Origin: an uncultured Oscillospiraceae bacterium
GTDB lineage: Bacteria; Bacillota; Clostridia; Oscillospirales; Oscillospiraceae
Assembly (NCBI GenBank): GCA_900764755.1
Contig: CAAFPE010000069.1
Span: forward strand, 1 to 54,287
Direction: 5' to 3'
DNA length: 54,287 nt
The notes beneath the pieces were generated by a model. That model was given only the letters and a program-made list of their open reading frames with translations. It was not told the DNA's origin and did no database searches. This document shows positions 8,015-16,879 of this stretch, piece after piece. Each line of letters starts with the position of its first letter. The stretch's first letter is position 1. The position numbers and the translations under genes were made by a program.

Positions 8015-9883
8015 TTATGCTCTCGCCGTGCTGACCACCGCGCCAGATGCCGTCTGCTCCGCCAGGAGGTTCAGCAGAATCTGTTCCAGATTTTTGAAAT
8101 CTCGCCGGGTGTTTCCGGTATTCTGGCCCTGGATGTTCAGCACTGGGGCTTTGCTGGTCAGGTTGATGTGGTTCACGTACCGCCGCTCCGCTATGTCCAC
8201 CAGGGACTTGATGTCCTCGTTGGACATATCCACACTGCGCTCGATGCCCTTTACACTGTCGGCGATGCCGGCGACGTTCTGGCTGAGTTGGTCGTAGCTG
8301 GGTACTCCAAATGGATCTGCTCCAATGCCACCAGCCCCGGAGAACAGGTTCTCACCCCAGGAATATCCGGAGTTGAAGGCGTCGGCGAGGTCGATGTACT
8401 CATGGGGCTTAAAATACTCCACCCACTCCGAACTGTCCCGGACGTTCTGGGCGGCCCCCTTCACCCGGTTATACAGGCCGTCAATACCAGAGGTGATGTT
8501 CATCTCAACGCCCGGGATGGCGTTGATCAGGTTCTCGATGCCGTGCGCCACGTTGGAGATATAGCCCAACACCGTGGTCGCCATATCCAAAAACAGCAGC
8601 TTTATCGCCGCCACTGGGTCGTTGAACAGGTTCATCAGGAAGTTGCCAAAGGCGGAAAATCCGTTCATCAGCGGGATCACCGTAGAGTTCAGAATAAAGG
8701 CCCCGGCGGTGTAGAATGCCCCAGCGACGATGCCGGTGGCCGAAACGCTGGTGCCGGCAAAGCGATTTACAATAGCGGTGGCCGCATAGATGGCCCCGAC
8801 CACCAGTGCAATGGCCGCAAGCGGGACAAACCATGCCTGAGTCGTAGCCAATCCAAGCATCTGTTGCGCTGCGGTCATCGCCTTGGTCGCTCCCTCACAG
8901 ATGGACACCCATCGGGCCGCCAGCAGGAACACCCAAAAGGCAGCGCCAACAGACAGCACAATAGGTGCGATAATGTCCAGATTATTCGCTGTGAAGGAAA
9001 TAGCCGCAAGCAAAGGATTCAACGCCTTTATGGCAATATTCCCCGCCATGGTAAACACCTGGGACCAGGTCATTGGCATCTGTTCAAAGGCTGAGTTGGT
9101 CTCATCCGCCACGTCCAGCATGGCGTTCTTCACCACCTCCGCCGTAATGGCCCCTTGGGAGGCCAGTTCCCGCATCTTCCCCACGTCCACGCCCATATAC
9201 CGGGCTATGGTCTGGGCAATCATGGGGGTCTGCTCCAGCACGGAGTTCAGCTCCTCGCCCCGGAGAACGCCAGAGGCCAGCCCCTGGGTCAGCTGGAGCA
9301 TAGCGCCCTGGGCCTCCTGGGAGGAGGTGCCCGACAGTGCCATCTGCTTGTTTACCTGCTCGGCGAAGGCGATCAGTTCCCGGTTGCTGTCGAAGGCCTC
9401 CCCCGCTAAGGTTCCCAATTTCGCCACGAAGGACGCCGTCTCGGCGTAGGCCCCACGGGACCGCATGGCCGACTGGAAGATCATATCATTCAGCTCGCCC
9501 GTGGTCTGCAAGCCGTCGTTCATCCGATTCAGCCGCGCCGTTGTGGCGGTGAGCTGGTCGGACATATTGAACATGGCGGACAGCCCCCGGACGCCCAGAT
9601 AGGCCCCGGCCAGACTGCGCAGCCGGGACACTAGACCGGCGGTGGCGTCCCCTACCGCGTCGGTCTGCATCCGCTGTAATTTCAGCTCCGCCGCTTGGGC
9701 ATTTGCCGCAGCGGCTACCTTCTTATATTCCTCTGCCTGGGTCCGGGCCGTCAGAATCGACGCCTCTGCGGCGGCCTTCATCTGCCGGGTGGCGGAGGTG
9801 GCATTTTCGGTCAAAGATAGAAAATATTTATACGGCTGTGAAAATTTATCAACCAGTATCAGTTCTTCCTGGATTGATGCCAT
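8015..9883 (-). CDS. Tail tape measure protein
   Basis: A 622-residue protein with the tape-measure architecture: a helical N-terminus (MASIQEELILVDKFSQPYKY), Ala/Gln-rich coiled coil to about residue 90, a conserved TMP domain (LGVRGLSAMFNMSDQLTATT, MLQLTQGLASGVLRGEELNS), and hydrophobic segments at about residues 300-430 that could insert in the host membrane. If every residue contributes as in other phages, the tail would be short for a myophage, on the order of 0.1 micrometre. Its ATG overlaps the stop of the frameshifted chaperone extension (TGATG). Confidence 0.9.
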   Translation of the reverse strand: MASIQEELILVDKFSQPYKYFLSLTENATSATRQMKAAAEASILTARTQAEEYKKVAAAANAQAAELKLQRMQTDAVGDATAGLVSRLRSLAGAYLGVRGLSAMFNMSDQLTATTARLNRMNDGLQTTGELNDMIFQSAMRSRGAYAETASFVAKLGTLAGEAFDSNRELIAFAEQVNKQMALSGTSSQEAQGAMLQLTQGLASGVLRGEELNSVLEQTPMIAQTIARYMGVDVGKMRELASQGAITAEVVKNAMLDVADETNSAFEQMPMTWSQVFTMAGNIAIKALNPLLAAISFTANNLDIIAPIVLSVGAAFWVFLLAARWVSICEGATKAMTAAQQMLGLATTQAWFVPLAAIALVVGAIYAATAIVNRFAGTSVSATGIVAGAFYTAGAFILNSTVIPLMNGFSAFGNFLMNLFNDPVAAIKLLFLDMATTVLGYISNVAHGIENLINAIPGVEMNITSGIDGLYNRVKGAAQNVRDSSEWVEYFKPHEYIDLADAFNSGYSWGENLFSGAGGIGADPFGVPSYDQLSQNVAGIADSVKGIERSVDMSNEDIKSLVDIAERRYVNHINLTSKAPVLNIQGQNTGNTRRDFKNLEQILLNLLAEQTASGAVVSTARA

Positions 9884-10077
9884 CAGCTCACCCCTTTGTT
9901 CTGTTCGGCCTTCTTCTGGGCGTCCTCACGGTCCCGCATGGACTTCATGCAGAAGTTGGTCACTAAAACCTTTTCCCGGTATGGGAGGTCGTCATACTTG
10001 GACGGGGGCCAGCCGAGGTTGACGAAACAGTAATAGGCCGCCAACGTCTCGGCCTCCCACAGCTCCCCGCCTATCAG
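9883..10077 (-). CDS. Frameshift extension of the tail assembly chaperone
   Basis: This frame has no start of its own. It is entered by a -1 slip at the end of the XkdN-like gene and encodes 64 more residues: LIGGELWEAETLAAYYCFVN, then LGWPPSKYDDLPYREKVLVT and a charged Lys/Glu tail. The fused product would be about 212 residues. In tailed phages the short and fused forms (as in lambda gpG and gpGT) coat the tape measure and recruit tube subunits. The frame stops at TGA 9885-9883, overlapping the tape-measure ATG. Confidence 0.75.
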   Translation of the reverse strand: MIGGELWEAETLAAYYCFVNLGWPPSKYDDLPYREKVLVTNFCMKSMRDREDAQKKAEQNKGVS

Positions 10078-10520
10078 TTTTTTATTTCCGCTCCAAGGGG
10101 GTCCTCACCGTCGAAGCCGGACAGTTTCATGATGGCGTTGGCCAGCTTGGCGTATTCGCCGGAAGAGAGCATCCGTCCGGGGACCATAAGCGGGTCCAAT
10201 ACACCCACGGAGTCGCACGTCTCCTTGGAAGAAAAGTCGGGTTCCAGGGTGGCGGCCACCACCAGGCGGCGGGAATATTCCAAATCGTCCATTTCCTTGA
10301 CCACCTTCCCATTGACTTTCACAGTATGGGTGGCCTGTTTGGCGATGGACTCATTCTCCTCCTGGGAGACAGTTCGGATCTTAAAGGGACGCAACACCGG
10401 CTCCCCGTCCTTCATAACCGGGTTTCCCTTCTCGTCTCGCTGAACGAACCGCTTGGAGATGATGACCTCCCGCACCTCGTTCAGGGGTAGGGGGTTCAAA
10501 AAATCGGATAAGCTGCTCAT
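10074..10520 (-). CDS. xkdN: XkdN-like tail assembly chaperone, short form
   Basis: A 148-residue protein in the position of XkdN, between tube and tape measure genes. It starts MSSLSDFLNPLPLNEVREVI and has a KPFKIRTVSQEEN-like core (RPFKIRTVSQEENESIAKQA) typical of phage tail chaperones of this class. It ends EIKN with a TGA directly after the slippery site. It should not be part of the mature virion. Confidence 0.85.
   Translation of the reverse strand: MSSLSDFLNPLPLNEVREVIISKRFVQRDEKGNPVMKDGEPVLRPFKIRTVSQEENESIAKQATHTVKVNGKVVKEMDDLEYSRRLVVAATLEPDFSSKETCDSVGVLDPLMVPGRMLSSGEYAKLANAIMKLSGFDGEDPLGAEIKN
10077..10083 (-). promoter_or_regulatory. Programmed -1 ribosomal frameshift site (A AAA AAC)
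   Basis: The minus strand reads ATA AAA AAC TGA at the end of the XkdN-like gene. A AAA AAC is a canonical -1 slippery heptamer and sits in the right phase, with the zero-frame stop as the next codon. A slip opens the downstream 64-codon frame, which otherwise has no ribosome entry. Confidence 0.75.
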
Positions 10521-10531
10521 AGTTCCTCCTG

Positions 10532-11005
10532 TCAGACAGAGCCTAGCTGGGTGGGCTCGTTAAAGGCCTGGAGCCGCGCCACGCGAGTGTAGGCGATGTT
10601 AAAGTCGAAGTTCATCATGGCCTCCTCATCGTCTAGAATGGATAGGGGGATGTCGCCGGTCAGGTGACAGCCGTAGTAGGCCATGATTTGGGTGCCGATG
10701 CTGGTGCCGGGGTCGTTGTTGGTGATCTGGATGTCGAACTCGTCCATGATTCCCTGGTTCACATACTTCAGCACGAGGTCGATGAAGAAGTTCAGCCCAT
10801 AATAGGCGTTGCCCGTGATGGTCTGGGTGGCTCCGTTAGGCTTGTTCTGGATCTTCTTGGTGCCTATCACCCGCATATCGCTGGACTGGATGCCGGCCAG
10901 CGCCCGGATATTCCGCATACCGGCCACCTCATAGTTCTTGCCGTCCTTGGTGATGACGACCTTGCCGGATGCGCCGTTTACCGTGTCTTTTGCAAGCAGA
11001 TACAT
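10532..11005 (-). CDS. xkdM: Tail tube protein (XkdM-like)
   Basis: A 157-residue protein in the canonical position after the sheath gene. ASGKVVITKDGKNYEVAGMR and the late FDFNIAYTRVARLQAFNEPT segment are typical of contractile-tail tube (FII/XkdM) proteins, as is the length. It should polymerise into the inner tube within the sheath. Confidence 0.9.
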   Translation of the reverse strand: MYLLAKDTVNGASGKVVITKDGKNYEVAGMRNIRALAGIQSSDMRVIGTKKIQNKPNGATQTITGNAYYGLNFFIDLVLKYVNQGIMDEFDIQITNNDPGTSIGTQIMAYYGCHLTGDIPLSILDDEEAMMNFDFNIAYTRVARLQAFNEPTQLGSV

Positions 11006-11019
11006 TCCCGTTCCCTCCT

Positions 11020-12354
11020 TTAAGACACTTCAATGGTTATGTAAATTTTATTTACACTTCCAACGGGCTGGATGGCGATATTCACTAGGATGGCGTCGAT
11101 GGCCTCACCGGGGAGCACCTCCACGTCATCCGGCTCAAAGTTCTGGATTCCGTTGCTGTCCTGAATCTGAAGCAGATAGCCCACAATAACCGCCTTGAAC
11201 TGGCCCCGGCCCACTTCGTTGTTGTCCACGGTTCCGATAAAGCCGTTGGAGAACTGCCGGTACACGTCGTTAGCGATGGTGTTGCACAGGCGCATCACAC
11301 GGTTATAACGGAAGATCTCCCCGATGTCTGGGGTGTAGGTCACCAGGGAGTCGATGTCATATTCCACCTTCACAGCCCCGTCCTCAGCCAGAAGCAGGAA
11401 TTTCCCTTCCTTGATGCCCTGCTCGTACTGGGCGCTGGTCAGCTTGGTCAGGGTATCCACCGCGCCGGGATAGACGGCATGGGTCAGATCCTGATTGTAC
11501 CGGGCTCCGGCGGTGGCACCGCCCACCCACCAGGTGGTCTCCTCGGGGGTGAGCTTGGTGCCGTCGTCTATCTGTACCCCGGTTGTGACGTTGATACAGA
11601 AACGGCTGTCAGGGTTGGTCAGGTTGGCCGCCACCAGCTGGGTGTAGACACCGGACTCCTCCACAATCCGCTTCACGAAGGTCTGGAATGCGGTCTTGAT
11701 TGTGGGGTCCTGCCCGTCATAGATCAACACGTCGAAGGAATAGGGCTCAATGGCGGTGAGGAAGTCGGAGTAGTCGGCGGCATTAACGGTTCCGTCGTTT
11801 CCGCCGGTCAGGGGCTTTCCTGTGTCGGCGGTGAGGGCCCCAGTGCCAGAGAAACTCACCCAAGCGTTGTCCGTCAAGTCAGCCACGGAGGCCCCCTGTT
11901 GCTGATCCGCCACGTTGCCGTCCACGATGGTGGTCACCAGGAAGGTGTCCTCCGGCTCGGTCTGCGCGGTGATCGCGATAGAGATGTCGTTGCCCCGGGT
12001 TCCGTTGTACCTAGCAGTGGTGGTCAGGGTCCCGATGGTAACGGAGGCCTTGGCCGCGCCGGATCCCTCGATGCGGCACAGTAGCACACTGCGGGGGGCG
12101 GGGGTACGGTTGGTACCCTTAAAGATTTCCTGCAAAAACCGGTTCTGCGGCGTCAGCAGGTCAAAGCCAGTCACGGGAGTCATATTCTGCCCCGCCTCCA
12201 GGACTGTCACCCCAGAGGGGCCCCAGGGAAGGGCCTTCGCGATGGCCACCACGCCGCGCTCCCCCACCGTCAGACCGGTCATCTTACCGGTCTTAAAGCG
12301 CAGGTAGACGCCAGGGCGGACCTTGCTCTGATTGGTCCAGGTTCCACCAGCCAT
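11020..12354 (-). CDS. xkdK: Tail sheath protein (XkdK-like)
   Basis: A 444-residue sheath subunit. It opens MAGGTWTNQSKVRPGVYLRF, the standard start of PBSX-like sheaths, followed by GERGVVAIAKALPWGPSG. The C-terminal domain includes FSNGFIGTVDNNEVGRGQFK and ends in a strand (VNKIYITIEVS) used for inter-subunit beta exchange. It defines the phage as a myophage. Confidence 0.92.
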   Translation of the reverse strand: MAGGTWTNQSKVRPGVYLRFKTGKMTGLTVGERGVVAIAKALPWGPSGVTVLEAGQNMTPVTGFDLLTPQNRFLQEIFKGTNRTPAPRSVLLCRIEGSGAAKASVTIGTLTTTARYNGTRGNDISIAITAQTEPEDTFLVTTIVDGNVADQQQGASVADLTDNAWVSFSGTGALTADTGKPLTGGNDGTVNAADYSDFLTAIEPYSFDVLIYDGQDPTIKTAFQTFVKRIVEESGVYTQLVAANLTNPDSRFCINVTTGVQIDDGTKLTPEETTWWVGGATAGARYNQDLTHAVYPGAVDTLTKLTSAQYEQGIKEGKFLLLAEDGAVKVEYDIDSLVTYTPDIGEIFRYNRVMRLCNTIANDVYRQFSNGFIGTVDNNEVGRGQFKAVIVGYLLQIQDSNGIQNFEPDDVEVLPGEAIDAILVNIAIQPVGSVNKIYITIEVS

Positions 12355-12360
12355 TCAAAA

Positions 12361-12528
12361 TCACTCCTTTTCAAAGAAGCCCTTCACGACCTTTTCGGCC
12401 TGGGCCATGGTGTATTGTTCGTCCGTCAGGATGGCCCGCAGGAAATCCTGCTGATAGGTCCGGGAAAAGTGCGCAATCAGCGCCTCCCGGGAAAACGCCT
12501 TCCCGGCGTCGGGTTTCTTACTTGCCAT
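12361..12528 (-). CDS. Small conserved tail-operon protein
   Basis: A 55-residue protein (ATG 12528, TGA 12361) below common size cut-offs. It reads MASKKPDAGKAFSREALIAH, then FSRTYQQDFLRAILTDEQY and a helical end with KVVKGFFEKE. Its start overlaps the terminator-protein gene by 11 bases and it ends seven bases before the sheath start, so it is certainly in the operon. Small genes are common here in clostridial myophages; the function is unknown to me. Confidence 0.7.
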   Translation of the reverse strand: MASKKPDAGKAFSREALIAHFSRTYQQDFLRAILTDEQYTMAQAEKVVKGFFEKE

Positions 12529-12982
12529 CGGATACCTCCTTGATGGTTTGGTTGTATTCCATTTCCCGCATTTTCACCGCCTCCACCGGCAGTTCCACGA
12601 ACACCCGCAGCTCAAACTTATAGTGGAGGGCGTCCAGGTCGATCCGCCAGTCCCTCTCGTAGGTGCGCAGGAGGGTGGTTCCGCTCATTTCGTCGGTGTA
12701 TGGAAACAGTTCCATCACCAGATCAAGCCACTCCGCCGCTTGCTGATACCTCCGCTGGAGGTCGGGCCGGTTGTAGTCCTCCAAATAGGTCAGGTCCAGG
12801 CCGATGGTCCGCATCCACCGATTGTCGTACACCTGCCGGAGATTGGAATAGCGCTGCTGCAGGAACATACAGGGGGCGTCGCTCCCCTGCTGGTTTGGGT
12901 CCTCGTAAAAGGTCACCCCTGGAAAGACGGGGCCCAGATAGTCCGACAGGGACTGGGCGATGGTGTTCAGGGTAAAGTTCAT
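12518..12982 (-). CDS. Tail terminator family protein
   Basis: A 154-residue protein with SLSDYLGPVFPGVTFYEDPN, APCMFLQQR and DLTYLEDYNRPDLQRRYQQA, the pattern of the phage tail-terminator family of clostridial myophages (DUF6838-like). These proteins cap the tail and join it to the head completion ring. Start and stop overlap the neighbours. Confidence 0.75.
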   Translation of the reverse strand: MNFTLNTIAQSLSDYLGPVFPGVTFYEDPNQQGSDAPCMFLQQRYSNLRQVYDNRWMRTIGLDLTYLEDYNRPDLQRRYQQAAEWLDLVMELFPYTDEMSGTTLLRTYERDWRIDLDALHYKFELRVFVELPVEAVKMREMEYNQTIKEVSDGK

Positions 12983-13488
12983 TTCAGCATCTCCTTGATC
13001 CGTCGGTCCAGAATGGACCGCACGGCCTTTTCATACTCTTCCTTGCCCTTGTCTACCATAAACTCGCCCTTCACGTACCGGGTCTTGGTGCCCACCACCA
13101 GGCCGACCTTTGCCCCCGGGTCGTACTCCAAAAGTCCGGAGTAGGGGTTGACGTACAGCCCCGGGACGAAGTGCCGGTCCATCCGGTGACCGTCGTTGAC
13201 GTAGGAGGCATACTCTGCGTCGTTGCACAGGGCGGTGACGTAAGCCCCCCCGGCGGACTCTACCGGTTCCAAAACACTGTCCGTAGCCCACCGAGCCTTT
13301 AATTCCCCCGTGATGGTGCCGGTGCCCGGGGTGCGCCCGGTGCCCGCCTTGGGGGGCGTGGCGTCCTGGGTGGCCCGGACGGCCCGCTTGGTTGCCTGTC
13401 GTGCGGCGCTTTTCAGCGCCTCCGGAACCTCCGCCTGCAACTTTTTCAGCTGCTGGAGCCGCTGCTGCAGCGATACGGCGGTGCTCAT
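12979..13488 (-). CDS. HK97 gp10-like head-tail joining protein (XkdI-like)
   Basis: A 169-residue protein with an N-terminal coiled coil (LQQRLQQLKKLQAEVPEALK), an Arg/Lys-rich stretch, and an EYASYVNDGHRMDRHFVPG motif, which matches the EYA.YVE.GTR core of HK97 gp10-family proteins. A KTRYVKGEFMVDKGKEEYEK helix follows. It participates in tail completion or head-tail joining. Confidence 0.8.
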   Translation of the reverse strand: MSTAVSLQQRLQQLKKLQAEVPEALKSAARQATKRAVRATQDATPPKAGTGRTPGTGTITGELKARWATDSVLEPVESAGGAYVTALCNDAEYASYVNDGHRMDRHFVPGLYVNPYSGLLEYDPGAKVGLVVGTKTRYVKGEFMVDKGKEEYEKAVRSILDRRIKEMLK

Positions 13489-13868
13489 TTCACCCGCTCC
13501 TGCTGCATCATCCGCACCTCCTGATGGGCCAGACCGGGGATCACCGCCCCAAAAGGCTCAAAATAGTAGTTGGGGACCCCAGCAAAGGCCCGGATGTGCT
13601 CCCGGCTCTGCCCCAATCCCTTCCCCCGGTAGACGTGCAACTCATCCCCGGCCCGGAGATCCACGGCGTTGTCGCAGGTCAGCTTGTCGGCCTGGTCCAC
13701 GTGGGCGGCGGTCTCCTCCATGTGTATGGGCCGGTTGTCGGTCTGATAGACCCGGCAGGGGACGTTGGACAGCACCAGAACCCGCTTTTTCCGGGTCAGG
13801 GAGCCGTCTTTCACATCCTCAGTGCGGTATACGTCCATCCGGTCGGTGTACCAGTCTGCGTAGTTCAT
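13485..13868 (-). CDS. Head closure protein (XkdH-like)
   Basis: A 127-residue protein starting MNYADWYTDRMDVYRTEDV, with VLSNVPCRVYQTDN and DLRAGDELHVYRG: the small beta-barrel head-closure (SPP1 gp16/XkdH-like) pattern. It sits in the correct place between the DUF4054 connector and the gp10-like gene. Confidence 0.7.
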   Translation of the reverse strand: MNYADWYTDRMDVYRTEDVKDGSLTRKKRVLVLSNVPCRVYQTDNRPIHMEETAAHVDQADKLTCDNAVDLRAGDELHVYRGKGLGQSREHIRAFAGVPNYYFEPFGAVIPGLAHQEVRMMQQERVK

Positions 13869-13881
13869 CCCGTCACCTCCA

Positions 13882-14388
13882 TCAGATCACATAAGTGCCG
13901 CCCAACCCGGCCAATCGGGCCCGGGTGGCCAGCATTTGTCCGTACTGAGTGGCGTTCCAGTCGCCCCAGTTGGCTGTGGCCCCGGTGAGGGCGGAGGTGT
14001 CATAGGACACCTCGCTATCCCCCAGCTTCGCGGACTTGACTACGCCAACCAGAGCGCCGGAGTCGGCGGCTTGGCCTGGATTGTCGCTGCCATCCCGGTA
14101 GGTCCTCAGATACAGGGTAGCATAGTGGGCCACATACAGCCCCGCCGCCATCCGCCAGCCGGGACCCCACCGGTCCTCGGTAATGGTCTGGTTAGCCTCG
14201 CCGATCAGCTGGTCCAGGATACCGGCCGGCAGGAGGGGGGTGCGGTCCCCCTCCACATCGGCCTTGGAGAAGAATTGCGGATAGTCCTCCCGGAACATAT
14301 CTTCCGTATAACTGCCCTCAGTCCCGCCGCTGAGATTGGCGGCCATAGTCCGCACGCCGAAAAACTGCGGCTTGCCCCAGTCGTACAT
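13882..14388 (-). CDS. DUF4054 head-tail connector protein
   Basis: A 168-residue protein. FREDYPQFFSKAD, GILDQLIGEANQTITEDRWG and MAAGLYVAHYATLYL are the signature helices of DUF4054 connectors, which stack under the portal. A Gly-rich end includes SYDTSALTGATANWGDWNAT and YGQMLATRARLAG, also typical. Confidence 0.8.
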   Translation of the reverse strand: MYDWGKPQFFGVRTMAANLSGGTEGSYTEDMFREDYPQFFSKADVEGDRTPLLPAGILDQLIGEANQTITEDRWGPGWRMAAGLYVAHYATLYLRTYRDGSDNPGQAADSGALVGVVKSAKLGDSEVSYDTSALTGATANWGDWNATQYGQMLATRARLAGLGGTYVI

Positions 14389-14399
14389 ACAATCTCTCC

Positions 14400-14657
14400 T
14401 TATGTGTCCTTTTCCTTCTTCCGCTTGGCGTTTTCCGTGGCCGACAGTTTCTTATCGGCGGTCTCCTTGACCCTCACCAGTTCCTTGTCGGCGGTGGAGC
14501 CGGATACCACGATCTTCCCGTCCTTCACCAGGGCGGCAAAGTAGTCGGTCTTGGTGAACTCCTCGGGCACTTGTCCCAAAAAGCCGGTCGTAACCTTGAA
14601 AAACCCGGTATAATCGGCGTTTGGCAGGTTAATGTTGCGGTTGGAGACAATAAACAC
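14400..14657 (-). CDS. Small head-operon protein, hypothetical
   Basis: An 85-residue protein between capsid and connector genes. It begins MFIVSNRNINLPNADYTGFF, has a beta-like middle with VKDGKIVVSGSTADKELVRV and a Lys/Glu-rich basic tail. I do not recognise a family; its place suggests a minor head or connector component. Confidence 0.65.
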   Translation of the reverse strand: MFIVSNRNINLPNADYTGFFKVTTGFLGQVPEEFTKTDYFAALVKDGKIVVSGSTADKELVRVKETADKKLSATENAKRKKEKDT

Positions 14658-14675
14658 GGTCGATCCCTCCCGAAA

Positions 14676-15710
14676 TCACACGCCGTCCCAGTACGAAATC
14701 GTCTGGGGGTACAGAACCTCCACCTCTCCCACGTTGGCCATATAGGCGGTGTCGTAGCACACCTCGGCGGCGTTGGGGGTGGTCATCACCCGGGACAGTG
14801 GAACCAGCTCCTCCATCTTCAGGAACCGCTCGTGGTTGACGTACACCACCATACGGTCGGTCTGACCGGTGCCCGCTCCCTTGGCCCAGCGGGTGGCGCC
14901 GATGTACAGTGATCCGCCGTTCTTGGCGGCCACGTTGTTCTTCATGATGTAGTCCAGGATGGTCTCGGTGGCCAACTCAGTGACCTTGGTGTTCAGGATG
15001 TAGGTGTACTGCTCATAGGGCAGCAGGATGTGGTTTGGCACGGCATCCAGGTCGTACTCCGCAGCAGCCCAGCCGGCGGTGATGGCGGCGTTGACGTCGG
15101 CCAGGATCTGGTCAGGTGTCTTGTCCGCCCACTTGGTAGACTGTTCGGTCCCAGTCTTGGCAACGGTGCTCTCGGTAGCGTCGGGATTGTTGATGATGCC
15201 GGTGGTGCCGTACTCGGTCATGCCCACATAGGCGTTCTGATCCATGTGCTTGTCATAGGCCATCCGCATCCCATCCTGAAGCAGCTGATCCAGGGAGCGG
15301 CCCACGTAATTGGCCTTCTGCATATCCACAAACATGACCCGCAGGGCGGCGGCGAAGGTGTGGGCCTTGAATACACCCTTGTTCAGGTTGGCCTGGACGA
15401 TGGGCAGGGTGTTAGCGCCGCCGGCGTGTACGCCGCCGTCGCCGGAGCCGCCGGTCATGCCGTAGCCCACACTCATGGCGGAGATATAGTCCACCCAGCC
15501 GCCGCCGGTCTGAATGACGATGTCCCGGGGGTACGTCACAGAGGTCAGGGGCTTACGGATCAGGGGATCGCGCTTCTCCAGTTCAGAAACCAGAAAGGCG
15601 TTCCCGGAGGCGATGCCGGCGGCGTCCATCACAGGCGTCGCCGCGCCGGGGGTCATGGGCTTACCGCCGATGGTCCCGGCGTTGAAAGTACCAACGTTCT
15701 GGAAATTCAT
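14676..15710 (-). CDS. Major capsid protein (DUF2184-like)
   Basis: A 344-residue HK97-fold-type major capsid protein of the DUF2184 group. Motifs include PLIRKPLTSVTYPRDIVIQT, LDQLLQDGMRMAYDKHMDQN and a C-terminal DTAYMANVGEVEVLYPQTIS segment. It is preceded by a cement-like protein and a DUF2213 protease, the usual partners of DUF2184 capsids. No N-terminal scaffold domain is present, in agreement with a separate scaffold. Confidence 0.88.
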   Translation of the reverse strand: MNFQNVGTFNAGTIGGKPMTPGAATPVMDAAGIASGNAFLVSELEKRDPLIRKPLTSVTYPRDIVIQTGGGWVDYISAMSVGYGMTGGSGDGGVHAGGANTLPIVQANLNKGVFKAHTFAAALRVMFVDMQKANYVGRSLDQLLQDGMRMAYDKHMDQNAYVGMTEYGTTGIINNPDATESTVAKTGTEQSTKWADKTPDQILADVNAAITAGWAAAEYDLDAVPNHILLPYEQYTYILNTKVTELATETILDYIMKNNVAAKNGGSLYIGATRWAKGAGTGQTDRMVVYVNHERFLKMEELVPLSRVMTTPNAAEVCYDTAYMANVGEVEVLYPQTISYWDGV

Positions 15711-15725
15711 GTTTTTCTTCCTCCT

Positions 15726-16247
15726 TTAGGCGTTCTGGATGGTCAGGATGCGCAGTTCGGCTACGCCGTTGACGTCCTTGGGACCGGCCCATTGACAGTT
15801 GGGGATAGCAACGGAGTTGGTAGTGTCGGATGCGGCCTCAAAGCCGCCCACCACCGCGCCTGGCAACGCCTCGTTGACCTTGGTGCGGATGTACACGGGG
15901 TCCCCCTGCTTGGGGTTGCCGTTCTGGCAGATCACGTTGATACAGCCCCGCTGGAACACGGACACGGCCTCGCCGGGGGCGTAAGCGCCCACCTGGTCCA
16001 GATAGTTCAGGCTGGACTTGAGCTCATAGGAGACGATGCCAAGAAAGTCCGTGGCAGCGCCTGCTCCGAAGGGCACCACCTTACGCACGCTGGTGGTGTC
16101 GGCGGAGTCATACTTCACCGGAGTCCCAAAGGGCAGGGCCTCCGCCCCACAGGGGCGGGTGGCAACAATCATGTCGGGCTGGCGGGCGTAGGTGCCGGTA
16201 AAGCCGTGGGGCATCTCCTTGCCGATGGTCTGAATGTTCATAGCCAT
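15726..16247 (-). CDS. Capsid decoration / structural cement protein
   Basis: A 173-residue protein with GFTGTYARQPDMIVATRPCG, GEAVSVFQRGCINVICQNGN and KQGDPVYIRTKVNEALPGAV, the pattern of Gp24-like cement proteins that strengthen the capsid shell. It lies directly upstream of the capsid gene. Confidence 0.75.
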   Translation of the reverse strand: MAMNIQTIGKEMPHGFTGTYARQPDMIVATRPCGAEALPFGTPVKYDSADTTSVRKVVPFGAGAATDFLGIVSYELKSSLNYLDQVGAYAPGEAVSVFQRGCINVICQNGNPKQGDPVYIRTKVNEALPGAVVGGFEAASDTTNSVAIPNCQWAGPKDVNGVAELRILTIQNA

Positions 16248-16252
16248 AATGG

Positions 16253-16879
16253 TTAAACCTCCTTGTTCTTGTGGGGGTTCCGGGCGGCGTAAGCGCTCTC
16301 GGACTCCTGACAGATCTTCTCATAGCTGGTCCTGGCGGTCTGCTGGGCGTTGGCCTTGGCGGAGTCGGCGGCAGCGCCAAGGATCGCGCCCATCACATCC
16401 TCCCCGGCCAGGGCGGACAGCAGACTGTCCACCACCTTGGCCTTGGCGGCCCCGTCCTCAATGGAGGCCACAGCGGGACGCACCTTCTTCAGCAGGGCCA
16501 CGGTAGCGGAGTCGGCAGCACAGCCGTCGGCCATCTCGTCACAGGGGACGGTCTTGGACCCGGACAGCTTCTCGATCAGCTCGTCCAGATCGTTCTCGTC
16601 ATGGACCCGCTCCCGGCGGTGGGCCTGGGCCTCCAGCAGCTCCAAAATGCGGTCCAGCTTGCTGCCCAGGTCGTCCCCCTTGGGGGCCCGCTCCACCATC
16701 GCGTCTTCAGCGGGTTTCTCCTCGGTCTCCGCCGCGTGTTCTGCCTCCTGCGCCTTTTCGGCGGGTGCGGCATCCAGCGCAGCGGCGGTAGTACCTACCA
16801 TCTGCTCCAGTTCCTCGGGGCTGGCGTCCTTGGCCGCCATACCGAACGCGGTCAGGACATTCTTCCAAAAATCATTCAT
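16253..16879 (-). CDS. Nested scaffold protein from an internal start (candidate)
   Basis: Within the protease gene, an in-frame ATG at 16879 is preceded by GGAAAGGAAATCAC, a good ribosome binding site with correct spacing. Initiation here would give a 208-residue product (MNDFWKNVLTAFGMAAKDAS onwards) that is only the helical scaffold half. Lambda C/Nu3 works this way. The site is visible; its use is inference. Confidence 0.5.
   Translation of the reverse strand: MNDFWKNVLTAFGMAAKDASPEELEQMVGTTAAALDAAPAEKAQEAEHAAETEEKPAEDAMVERAPKGDDLGSKLDRILELLEAQAHRRERVHDENDLDELIEKLSGSKTVPCDEMADGCAADSATVALLKKVRPAVASIEDGAAKAKVVDSLLSALAGEDVMGAILGAAADSAKANAQQTARTSYEKICQESESAYAARNPHKNKEV

Noticed and set aside
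15030..16256. A 408-codon plus-strand frame across capsid and cement genes
   Set aside because: Low-complexity Gly/Val/His composition typical of antisense frames; it spans the boundary of two well-supported genes.
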